A stretch of DNA of 6,437 bases from Thiomargarita sp. (GTDB taxonomy: Bacteria > Pseudomonadota > Gammaproteobacteria > Beggiatoales > Beggiatoaceae): NCBI GenBank assembly GCA_023144675.1, contig JAGLFE010000015.1:1-6437 (forward strand), given 5' to 3'. Shown here one piece after another: positions 1-5,336 of this stretch. Position numbers and translations under genes: made by a program. Every line of letters starts with the position of its first letter. Position 1 is the first letter of the stretch. The notes under the pieces are model-generated. The model ran no database searches, was not told the origin of the DNA, and saw only the letters and a program-made list of their open reading frames with translations.

Positions 1-459
1 GCTTTTCCCCAAGCTAAAATTGATGCGGTGGATATTTCAATAGAGGCTTTAGAAGTAGCAAACAAAAATATTGAACGTTATTCGCTAAAACAGCGTGTTA
101 AAACTATTCGCTCCGATTTATTTTCCAATTTAGAACAAAAATATGACCTAATTATCTGCAATCCACCTTATGTTGATAATACAGAATTACAAGCAATGCC
201 AGCAGAATATCATCATGAACCTAAATTAGGATTGGAAGCAGGTGAAGATGGTTTATTGTTTGTAAAACGTATTTTGCGGGAAGCTTCTAAATATTTGAAT
301 GATGAGGGCTTATTAATTGTTGAAGTTGGTTTAAGTCAAACTCAATTAGAAATAGAATATCCCAAAGTTGCGTTTTTATGGCTTGAATTTCAACGTGGCG
401 GAACTGGCGTATTTTTATTGACTGCCGACCAACTGCGTAAATATGCAGATTATTTATAA
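1..459 (+). CDS. prmB: Ribosomal protein uL3 glutamine methyltransferase PrmB, C-terminal part (5' truncated by window)
   Basis: PrmB transfers a methyl group from S-adenosylmethionine to the side-chain nitrogen of a glutamine in ribosomal protein uL3, in the cytoplasm. The frame is open from base 1, so the gene starts outside the window; 152 residues are visible, about half of the usual ~310. The acidic IDAVDIS segment (visible residues 7-13) fits the SAM-ribose loop of class I methyltransferases. The catalytic NPPY motif lies at 160-171 (residues 54-57) and binds the glutamine amide. The text after it (VDNTELQAMPAEYHHEP, then LGLEAGEDGL) and the ending WLEF..GG.GVFLLT are typical of PrmB rather than of its paralogue PrmC, which methylates release factors. 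The GTG at 28 lies inside the conserved fold and is not a start. The permease gene follows 22 bases downstream on the same strand, so they may share a transcript, though no functional link is evident. Confidence 0.93.
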   Translation, partial: AFPQAKIDAVDISIEALEVANKNIERYSLKQRVKTIRSDLFSNLEQKYDLIICNPPYVDNTELQAMPAEYHHEPKLGLEAGEDGLLFVKRILREASKYLNDEGLLIVEVGLSQTQLEIEYPKVAFLWLEFQRGGTGVFLLTADQLRKYADYL

Positions 460-481
460 TAATATTTTATGATGCTCAAAA

Positions 482-1516
482 ATGCTTAGATTAAAGTTTA
501 TTGCACTTTTTATTTTAGTAATTATTGTTGCATTAATCGCTATAACAGTTGGTAGTATTAATATACCATTTTTTGTAGTTATTAAAATATTATTAGCGAA
601 TATATTACCCAATAACTGGATTGAAACTCAAACGATTAGCCAAACTAATCAAGTTGTGGTTTGGTTGATACGAACTCCACGAATAATTGTAGCCGCTTTA
701 GTGGGAGCAGCCTTGGCAATGGCTGGAGCGCAAATGCAGGGCTTATTTCAAAATCCGCTGGCTTCTCCTGGTATTATCGGCACCAGTTCTGGCGGAGCTT
801 TGGGAGCAGTAATTATTTTAGCGACTGGCTTGGCAAGTCATTCAATTTTATATATCCCAATTTTTGCTTTTATAGGAGCTTTGTTATCGCTTTTCACCGT
901 TTATATGTTGGCAACTGAACGAGGGCAAACTTCAATTGCTACTTTATTACTGGCTGGAATTGCAGTAAATGCCTTAATTAATGCCCTAACTTCTTTTATT
1001 ATTACTTTTTCATGGTTAGAATATGAAATTTCACGGGAAATGGTATTTTGGTTGATGGGTGGATTAGATAATCGAACTTGGTCTCATGTTTGGATGTGCT
1101 TACCAGGTATATTTATTGGCGGATTTATTGCCTTATTATATACACGGGAACTAGATATTTTACTGATGGGATCAGAAACAGCCAGTTCATTAGGAGTGGA
1201 AGTGGAAAAAGTAAAGCTAATTATCTTGACCAGTGCGGCTTTATTAACTGGAACTGCGGTTGCGGTTAGCGGAGTAGTGAGTTTTGTTGGTTTGGTAATT
1301 CCACATATTGTCCGTTTAATTATCGGTCCCAAACACCGCTATTTAATTCCCGCTTGCGCCTTAACTGGAGCCATTTTTGTAATTCTCACCGATTTATTAG
1401 CTCGAACCTTAAATCGACCAGAAGAAATTAGATTGGGAATTTTAACTGCCATATTTGGTGCGCCATTTTTCCTATATTTATTGTTAAAACAAAGGCGTAA
1501 ATTAAATTATTTATGA
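482..1516 (+). CDS. FecCD-family ABC importer permease (iron-siderophore / heme / cobalamin type)
   Basis: Inner-membrane permease of a type II ABC importer; in this family two copies form the channel that takes iron-siderophore, heme or vitamin B12 from a periplasmic binding protein. The product has 344 residues against ~330 in the family and is strongly hydrophobic, compatible with about ten membrane spans, the first at residues 5-25. Family marks are RTPR (64-67), GAQMQGLFQNPLASPG (82-97) followed by the Gly/Ser-rich GTSSGG, the ATPase-coupling region around GSETASSLGV (230-239), FVGLVIPHIVR (268-278), HR (285-286), the D..AR segment (304-308) and the C-terminal GAPFF (326-330). The ATG at 482 is preferred because the upstream ATGs at 469 and 472 are in another frame; no clear Shine-Dalgarno is present. 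The stop overlaps the ATPase start (ATGA, 1513-1516), indicating translational coupling. The substrate cannot be told from the permease alone, and no binding-protein or TonB-receptor gene is seen here. Confidence 0.93.
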   Translation: MLRLKFIALFILVIIVALIAITVGSINIPFFVVIKILLANILPNNWIETQTISQTNQVVVWLIRTPRIIVAALVGAALAMAGAQMQGLFQNPLASPGIIGTSSGGALGAVIILATGLASHSILYIPIFAFIGALLSLFTVYMLATERGQTSIATLLLAGIAVNALINALTSFIITFSWLEYEISREMVFWLMGGLDNRTWSHVWMCLPGIFIGGFIALLYTRELDILLMGSETASSLGVEVEKVKLIILTSAALLTGTAVAVSGVVSFVGLVIPHIVRLIIGPKHRYLIPACALTGAIFVILTDLLARTLNRPEEIRLGILTAIFGAPFFLYLLLKQRRKLNYL

Positions 1517-2289
1517 ATACTTTAGTTTTGGAAAAAGTTGGTATTCAAATTGATAATAATTGGCTAATACGTTATGCTAGTTTAGAAATTCAATCAGGTC
1601 AATTTATCACTTTTTTAGGAGCTAATGGGGCGGGAAAAACAACTTTACTACGATTATTAGCAGGTTTATGGCAAGCAACGGCGGGACAAGTTAGTTTAAA
1701 TGGTAAAATTTTACAATCATTTAAACGGCGGACTCTGGCACAACAAATTAGTTTTGTTCCTCAACATAGTTTAATTAATTTTGCTTTCACGGTACAAGAA
1801 ATTATTACTATGGGACGCAATCCATATTTGGGACGTTTCTGTTCTGAAAGCCAATATGATCATGATTGTGTGCAATACGCCATGGAAAAAACTGATGTTG
1901 CGCATTTGGCGAAGCGGTTTATTAACGAACTTTCGGGTGGGGAACGACAACGAGTTATGATTGCCCGTAGTTTGGCGACTCAAGCTCCAATTATTTTACT
2001 TGATGAACCAACCGCTAGTCTTGATATAGAACATACTTTGGAAATTTTTGCTTTATTAAAAAGTTTGGTGGCTGAAAATAAAACTATTGTGCTGTCAATA
2101 CATGATATTAATACCGCTATTCGCTATGCTGATCAAGTGGTGTTAATACATCAAGGGCGTATTTTCGCTAATGGTTCGCCCGAAATAGTATTAACAAAAC
2201 CAGCATTTGCAAAAGTATTTAATATTAATGCTGAAAATATATTTAATTCTAATAAAAATAAACAATTCTTTTTTACAAAATTAACTTAA
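1513..2289 (+). CDS. ABC importer ATP-binding protein, FepC/FhuC/BtuD type
   Basis: Cytoplasmic ATPase that drives the FecCD-type permease encoded just upstream. It has 258 residues, the usual size. All nucleotide-binding motifs are intact: Walker A GANGAGKTT (36-44), Q-loop Gln84 in FVPQH, ABC signature LSGGERQRV (140-148), Walker B IILLDEP with Glu165 as catalytic base (160-166), D-loop SLD (169-171) and H-loop His197 in SIHD. The segment TMGRNPYLGRF (99-109) after the Q-loop is characteristic of the iron/heme/B12 importer ATPases (FepC, FhuC, HmuV, BtuD). The start ATG overlaps the permease TGA by four bases and lacks its own good Shine-Dalgarno, which fits coupled translation. The last ~25 residues are rich in Asn, Lys and Phe, outside the catalytic core. 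The gene is complete and is followed by a convergent spacer, so it ends this transcription unit. Confidence 0.94.
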   Translation: MNTLVLEKVGIQIDNNWLIRYASLEIQSGQFITFLGANGAGKTTLLRLLAGLWQATAGQVSLNGKILQSFKRRTLAQQISFVPQHSLINFAFTVQEIITMGRNPYLGRFCSESQYDHDCVQYAMEKTDVAHLAKRFINELSGGERQRVMIARSLATQAPIILLDEPTASLDIEHTLEIFALLKSLVAENKTIVLSIHDINTAIRYADQVVLIHQGRIFANGSPEIVLTKPAFAKVFNINAENIFNSNKNKQFFFTKLT

Positions 2290-2391
2290 TAGTCTTTAAA
2301 AAAAAAATTGTAAATTATCAGTAGAAACAAGATATTCTTTGTCTCTACAACCAATTAGCTAAAACTCTATAAATTCAAGCAAAAATAGCAA
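2290..2391. other. Convergent intergenic spacer with palindrome and A/T run
   Basis: This spacer lies between the ends of the importer ATPase gene (plus) and rplI (minus). It contains a run of ten A on the plus strand (2298-2307, ten T on the minus strand) and an imperfect palindrome at 2321-2348. No open frame with a ribosome binding site is seen. It most likely serves transcription termination for one or both converging units. Confidence 0.6.
2298..2348 (-). terminator. Possible terminator of the rpsF-rpsR-rplI operon
   Basis: The arms 2321-2331 and 2338-2348 pair as GTAGA/TCTAC, one A-C mismatch, then ACAA/TTGT plus a G-T wobble, around a six-base loop. Read on the minus strand, the hairpin is followed by ten T at 2307-2298. 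There are 13 bases between stem and T run, longer than in a standard intrinsic terminator, so the call is tentative. On the plus strand no T run follows the hairpin. Alternatively the palindrome is a degenerate dispersed repeat. Confidence 0.35.
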
Positions 2392-2841
2392 TTAATTTTC
2401 GGCAATTACCTGTACGGTTACATAAGTATCCACATCAGTATGTAAATGTATTGCAACATCGTACTCGCCTATTTGTTTAATAGGACCATCAGATAAACGA
2501 ATTTCATGCTTAGAAATTTTAATTCCACCTTCATTAATTGCTTGTGCAATATCAGAGGCACTGACGGAACCAAATAATTTGCCTTCAAGCCCTACTTTAC
2601 CAGCAATTTCAACAATAATTTCTTGCAATTGCTCGGCTCTATCTTTAGCTGAGGTTAAAGAATCTAGTTGAGCTTTTTCAAACTCAGCATGACGATGTTT
2701 AAATTCAATCATATTTTCTGGCGAAGCTAATATTGCTTTACCTTTAGGAATTAAATAATTACGTCCATAACCATTTTTAACTACAACTTGATCACCTAAA
2801 CTACCTAAATGCTTTATTTTTTCAAGCAGAATCAATTCCAT
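2392..2841 (-). CDS. rplI: 50S ribosomal protein bL9
   Basis: bL9 binds 23S rRNA near the base of the L1 stalk and reaches over the ribosome surface; in E. coli it helps keep the reading frame. The product is 149 residues, the same as the E. coli protein. The N-terminal RNA-binding domain contains the family signature: LGSLGDQV, then VKNGYGRNYLIPKGKA (about residues 12-37). A charged connecting helix follows at about 41-75, and the C-terminal domain begins near VEIAGKVGLEGKLFGSV. The ATG at 2841 is preceded by AGGAG (2856-2852) with ten bases between. rplI is the last gene of the operon, starting 18 bases after the rpsR stop. Nothing in the sequence suggests it is damaged. Confidence 0.97.
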   Translation of the reverse strand: MELILLEKIKHLGSLGDQVVVKNGYGRNYLIPKGKAILASPENMIEFKHRHAEFEKAQLDSLTSAKDRAEQLQEIIVEIAGKVGLEGKLFGSVSASDIAQAINEGGIKISKHEIRLSDGPIKQIGEYDVAIHLHTDVDTYVTVQVIAEN

Positions 2842-2859
2842 TTTTCAACCGCTCCTGTT

Positions 2860-3099
2860 TTAATAATCATGCGAATCAGAATAAGGTAATAACGCCAAGT
2901 AACGTGCTTTTTTAATTGCCCTAGTCAATTGTCGCTGATATTTAGCTTTTGTACCTGTAATACGACTGGGTACAATTTTACTTGTTTCTGTAACATAACC
3001 TTTGAGAATAGCCAAATCCTTATAATCAATTTCTGTAATACCTTCAGAGGTAAAACGACAATATTTTTTACGACGAAAAAACCGTGATGACATATACAT
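2860..3099 (-). CDS. rpsR: 30S ribosomal protein bS18
   Basis: bS18 forms a heterodimer with bS6 and binds the platform of the 30S subunit. The product is 79 residues (E. coli 75) and very basic. The family core is visible: FFRRKKYCRF near the N-terminus, IDYKDLAILKGYVTETSKIVPSRITGTKAKYQRQLTRAIKKARYLALLPY through to the end. Two starts are possible. The ATG at 3099 has AGGAGA (3114-3109) nine bases upstream. The ATG at 3093 would give MSSRFFRRKKY, nearer the usual length, but is 15 bases from that site. The first is chosen on ribosome-binding-site spacing. The Shine-Dalgarno overlaps the rpsF stop codon TAG (3115-3113), so rpsF and rpsR are tightly linked, suiting 1:1 production of the partners. 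priB, which sits between these genes in enterobacteria, is absent. Confidence 0.96.
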   Translation of the reverse strand: MYMSSRFFRRKKYCRFTSEGITEIDYKDLAILKGYVTETSKIVPSRITGTKAKYQRQLTRAIKKARYLALLPYSDSHDY

Positions 3100-3108
3100 A
3101 AAGTTAAA

Positions 3109-3114
3109 TCTCCT
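3109..3114 (-). promoter_or_regulatory. rpsR ribosome binding site overlapping the rpsF stop
   Basis: AGGAGA reads on the minus strand at 3114-3109 and shares two bases with the rpsF stop codon at 3115-3113. It lies nine bases from the ATG at 3099 and 15 from the ATG at 3093, which is why the longer bS18 form is favoured. The overlap suggests that ribosomes ending rpsF can reinitiate on rpsR. Confidence 0.8.
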
Positions 3115-3547
3115 AGTTTTCTATTTCTCGGTTATCTGTTGCAGTATTATCTACTTTTTTATCAACCCGTTCATCATAAAATGATTCAGTTCTATCATCA
3201 TCATCATCATCATCTTCGGCATCTTCATCATCTTGTTTAATTAATGGCGATGGCTCAGTAATTGCCTTCTTTTCCAAAATAATTAAATGACGAATAACAG
3301 CATCATTAAAACGAAAACCTTCTGCCAATTCACTTATTGTAGCTGGTTCACATTCGATATTCATTAAAATATAATGTGCTTTATGTACTTTTTTAATAGC
3401 ATAAGCTAATTGGCGACGACCCCAGTCTTCAAGGCGATGGATTTTACCACCTTGTTCTTCTACTAAAGACTGATATCGATCAATCATAGTTGGCACTTGT
3501 TCGCTTTGATCAGGGTGAACAAGAAATACAATTTCGTAATGTCTCAT
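3113..3547 (-). CDS. rpsF: 30S ribosomal protein bS6 with long acidic C-terminal tail
   Basis: bS6 pairs with bS18 on the 30S platform. The product is 144 residues; residues 1-~100 form the RNA-binding-like fold and match gammaproteobacterial bS6 closely: MRHYEIVFLVHPDQSEQVP at the start, LEDWGRRQLAYAIKKVHKAHYILMNIE in the middle, GFRFNDAVIRHL and then ITEPSPLIK. The remaining tail is acidic and low in complexity, with DDEDAE followed by seven Asp encoded by seven GAT codons in a row (3214-3194), then a mixed charged end. In E. coli the bS6 C-terminus is extended with glutamates by RimK; this tail is acidic already as encoded and ends in Glu-Asn, not Glu-Glu. The ATG at 3547 has AAGGAG (3557-3552) four bases upstream. 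First gene of the operon; promoter and leader are described separately. Confidence 0.97.
   Translation of the reverse strand: MRHYEIVFLVHPDQSEQVPTMIDRYQSLVEEQGGKIHRLEDWGRRQLAYAIKKVHKAHYILMNIECEPATISELAEGFRFNDAVIRHLIILEKKAITEPSPLIKQDDEDAEDDDDDDDRTESFYDERVDKKVDNTATDNREIEN
3194..3214 (-). repeat. (GAT)7 trinucleotide repeat inside rpsF
   Basis: Seven uninterrupted copies of ATC on the plus strand (GAT on the coding strand) encode seven Asp in the bS6 tail. The unit is three bases, so slippage would change the number of Asp without shifting the frame. Interrupted GAT/GAA codons continue beside it (3215-3236), extending the acidic stretch. Confidence 0.95.
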
Positions 3548-3634
3548 AATACTCCTTATGGATTAACTGCTAGCTTTATTATATAATAACTTATAAAGCA
3601 AGGAGGTGAATATTTAATATGTTAAAATATAAAA
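3548..3634 (-). promoter_or_regulatory. rpsF operon leader with possible Shine-Dalgarno-sequestering structure
   Basis: The stretch between the predicted transcription start (~3634) and the rpsF ATG. On the minus strand CTCCTT (3605-3600) is complementary to AAGGAG (3557-3552), the rpsF ribosome binding site. Directly inside that pairing, GCTTTAT (3599-3593) and ATAAAGC (3579-3573) form a second 7-bp stem around a 13-base loop, leaving a 15-base bulge on the 3' side. Such a fold would hide the ribosome binding site. Leaders of this operon bind the bS6:bS18 complex in many bacteria and repress it, so autoregulation is a reasonable inference. The CCG trinucleotide important in the described bS6:bS18 leader motif is not present here, so I do not assign it to that motif. 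Confidence 0.45.
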
Positions 3635-3640
3635 CTGTTT

Positions 3641-3669
3641 ATTATAATAAAATTTAAAATAAATAGCAA
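3641..3669 (-). promoter_or_regulatory. Predicted sigma70 promoter of rpsF-rpsR-rplI
   Basis: On the minus strand a -35 box TTGCTA (3669-3664, four of six consensus bases) is separated by exactly 17 bases from a perfect -10 box TATAAT (3646-3641). Transcription would begin near 3634, giving a leader of about 87 bases. The region is very AT-rich, so chance -10 boxes are common, but the correct spacing and orientation upstream of a strongly expressed operon support the call. Confidence 0.6.
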
Positions 3670-3722
3670 GTATTATCTTAATTTTTATAAAAAACTTAAT
3701 TTTAAAATAACTAAATTATACA

Positions 3723-3751
3723 TTATTATAAAATATTTGTTAATTTATAAT
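3723..3751 (+). promoter_or_regulatory. Weak candidate promoter for the exporter pair
   Basis: TATAAT at 3746-3751 with a poor -35 (TTATTA, 3723-3728, three of six) at 17-base spacing; transcription would start about 42 bases before the permease ATG. In such AT-rich DNA a match of this quality can easily arise by chance. Confidence 0.2.
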
Positions 3752-3799
3752 ATTATTAAAAAAACATTATTTCCAATAAAACTTATTTTTAAATAACTT

Positions 3800-4579
3800 A
3801 TGGCAGAAAAGTTAAACTTTTTACTTAGATATATCGAACTTATTTTATACAAAACTTATGCGGATTTAAAAGCAGAAACGGAACGGACTTATTTAGGTTT
3901 TTTATGGTGGATTTTTGAACCAATCTTATATATGTCGGTTTTTTACATATTTTTTGGAATACTTTTGGGACAAAGTACAACTGATTATGTGCCTTTTTTA
4001 TTAATCGGATTAACCGCTTGGCAATGGCTAAAATCATGCTTATCACATGGTGCTGAAACCATTTTAGGCGCATCCAATTTAATGCAACAAATTTATTTAC
4101 CCAAAGTCATATTTCCTATCATTTTAATTTTGAAAGATACAGTAAAATTTCTTTTTATATTATTTTTATTACTTATATTTTTATGGATTTATGGTTATAC
4201 AATTGGCATAGCTTATTTAGCCTTACCCGTGGTGTTAATTATACAACTTTTATTTACCACCGCCCTGGTATTTTTTTTAGCAGCTATTATCCCATTTTTA
4301 CCTGATTTACGGTTTGTGGTAGAAAATATTTTATTGGCACTATTTTTTATGTCTGGCGTTATGGTTAGAAGTGATGTTATACCAGAAGTTTATAAAAGTT
4401 TCTATTATTTAAATCCCATTGTAACTATTATCGAATCCTACCGTAATATCTTAATGTACAACATTTGGCCAGATGGATCAACCCTATTTATAATTACCAT
4501 TGGTTCATTAATTGGTATTTGGTTGAGTGCCACAATTATTAAAAAATTTGAGTATATTTATCCTAAAATTATGTCATGA
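3800..4579 (+). CDS. ABC-2 type polysaccharide/polyol-phosphate exporter permease (Wzm/KpsM/TagG type)
   Basis: Inner-membrane half of an ABC exporter that moves a lipid-linked or finished polysaccharide (O-antigen, capsule or related polymer) out of the cytoplasm. It has 259 residues, the normal size. The N-terminus has the family mark ERTYLGFLWWIFEPIL (28-43), an interface helix leading into membrane span 1. Further spans fall at about 64-82, 104-131, 138-165, 172-190 and 228-247, six in total. Typical conserved pieces are the LMQQIYLPK loop (94-102), PFLPDLR (165-171) and NPIVTIIESYRNIL (205-218). The ATG at 3800 is the natural start by homology, but it has no Shine-Dalgarno, unlike the ribosomal genes next door. 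The end overlaps the ATPase start by ATGA (4576-4579). Exactly which polymer is exported cannot be said; wzm is the likely name if the product is O-antigen. Confidence 0.9.
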   Translation: MAEKLNFLLRYIELILYKTYADLKAETERTYLGFLWWIFEPILYMSVFYIFFGILLGQSTTDYVPFLLIGLTAWQWLKSCLSHGAETILGASNLMQQIYLPKVIFPIILILKDTVKFLFILFLLLIFLWIYGYTIGIAYLALPVVLIIQLLFTTALVFFLAAIIPFLPDLRFVVENILLALFFMSGVMVRSDVIPEVYKSFYYLNPIVTIIESYRNILMYNIWPDGSTLFIITIGSLIGIWLSATIIKKFEYIYPKIMS

Positions 4580-5286
4580 AAATTACACAACAAAATTCTC
4601 CAGTTTTATCCCTACGTAATGTTGGCGTGTTTTATAAACGTAATCGAGGTGTTTTTGGTGAACCCTTTTGGGCATTTAAAGATATTTCGTTTGACCTTTA
4701 TCATGGGGAAACTTTAGGCATTATTGGACGTAATGGAGTAGGAAAAAGTACTTTATTACGCCTAATGGCTGGCATCATTAAACCTAATACTGGTACTTTT
4801 ATCAATAATGGTTATACGGTGTCTTTATTATCTTTGCGACTAGGTTTTATTCCCTATTTAAGTGGGCGAAAAAATGCCATATTAAGTGGTATGTTTATGG
4901 GACTTCGTAAAAAGGATATTAAGGCTAAAATGGATGCTATTATTGACTTTTCCGAGTTAGGCGAATTTATTGATCAACCAATTGCAACTTATTCATCAGG
5001 AATGATAGCTCGCTTGGGTTTCTCAGTTGCTTTTCAAGTTGACCCAGATATTTTATTGATTGATGAAGTATTAGGTGTTGGAGATACTGAATTTAGTAAG
5101 AAATCAACTAAATTAATGCAAGAAAAGATTCGTTCCAATCGAACTATTGTTTTTATTTCGCATAATGCACATCTAGTTCAACAGTTATGCAATCGTATAG
5201 TTTGGATAGAAAATGGAGTTAGTAAGGCAGATGGTAATCCTAAAAAAGTTTTGAAAATGTATCATCATTCCTTGCATTTGAAGTAA
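4576..5286 (+). CDS. Polysaccharide exporter ATP-binding protein (Wzt/KpsT/TagH type, short form)
   Basis: Cytoplasmic ATPase partner of the Wzm-type permease. It has 236 residues. Motifs: Walker A GRNGVGKST (51-59), signature YSSGMIARLGF (139-149), Walker B ILLIDE with catalytic Glu164 (159-164), followed by VLGVGD (165-170), and H-loop His196 in ISHN. The SSGM signature and DEVLGVGD are diagnostic of polysaccharide/polyol exporters and set it apart from the importer ATPase earlier in the window. As in this family, the Q-loop position lacks a plain Gln motif and reads LRLGFIPYLSGRKN (87-100). The protein ends about 40 residues after the H-loop, so it lacks the C-terminal carbohydrate-binding domain that long Wzt proteins use to recognise chain-end modifications. 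That suggests export independent of a terminal cap, as in capsule-type or short-Wzt systems. Translation is coupled to the permease. Confidence 0.92.
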   Translation: MKITQQNSPVLSLRNVGVFYKRNRGVFGEPFWAFKDISFDLYHGETLGIIGRNGVGKSTLLRLMAGIIKPNTGTFINNGYTVSLLSLRLGFIPYLSGRKNAILSGMFMGLRKKDIKAKMDAIIDFSELGEFIDQPIATYSSGMIARLGFSVAFQVDPDILLIDEVLGVGDTEFSKKSTKLMQEKIRSNRTIVFISHNAHLVQQLCNRIVWIENGVSKADGNPKKVLKMYHHSLHLK

Positions 5287-5336
5287 TAATTTCTTTTTAG
5301 AAATAGGAAAAAATTATCTTTTTTAGGTTATATGTA
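5287..5336. terminator. Short convergent spacer, weak bidirectional terminator possible
   Basis: Fifty bases between the converging ends of the exporter ATPase and the efflux adaptor. ATTTCT (5289-5294) and AGAAAT (5299-5304) form a 6-bp AT-rich stem with a TTTT loop, and a run of six T lies at 5319-5324 with a matching A run at 5308-5313. These could stop transcription from both sides, but the stem is weak. Confidence 0.3.

Larger units (their letters stand above)
3548..3799. other. AT-rich divergent intergenic region
   Basis: This 252-base spacer divides the divergent rpsF operon and the polysaccharide exporter genes. The half nearest rpsF holds its leader and promoter. On the plus strand it carries AAGGAGGTGA (3600-3609) followed by a 12-codon open frame from ATG 3619 to TAA 3657, which I do not call as a gene. 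From 3670 to 3799 it is almost pure A/T with no open frame or stable hairpin. No tRNA or riboswitch-like structure is seen. Confidence 0.7.

Noticed and set aside
28..459. GTG at 28 as a start of a small stand-alone methyltransferase
   Set aside because: The frame is open to base 1 and the residues before the GTG continue the SAM-binding fold, so the gene is simply cut by the window.
661..1269. Two alternate-frame plus-strand open frames (661-918 and 1078-1269)
   Set aside because: Both are shadows of the FecCD-type permease; their translations lack recognisable domains and the permease motifs are continuous in the main frame, so there is no frameshift to explain.
1084..1332. Minus-strand open frame of 82 codons
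   Set aside because: It lies wholly inside the well-supported permease gene, has no ribosome binding site and resembles no family.
1771..1983. Minus-strand open frame of 70 codons within the importer ATPase
   Set aside because: It overlaps the Q-loop-to-signature region of an intact ATPase gene and has no initiation signals.
3194..3236. ATC repeats considered as a CRISPR or tandem-repeat array
   Set aside because: It is a three-base repeat in frame within rpsF; there are no spacers or longer repeat units.
3573..3599. Inverted repeat GCTTTAT/ATAAAGC with the inner palindrome ATTATATAAT, considered as an operator or attachment site
   Set aside because: It is better explained as a hairpin of the rpsF leader RNA; no integrase, regulator gene or second copy is visible in the window.
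3840..4073. Minus-strand open frame of 77 codons opposite the exporter permease
   Set aside because: The permease on the plus strand carries clear family motifs throughout; the opposite frame has none.
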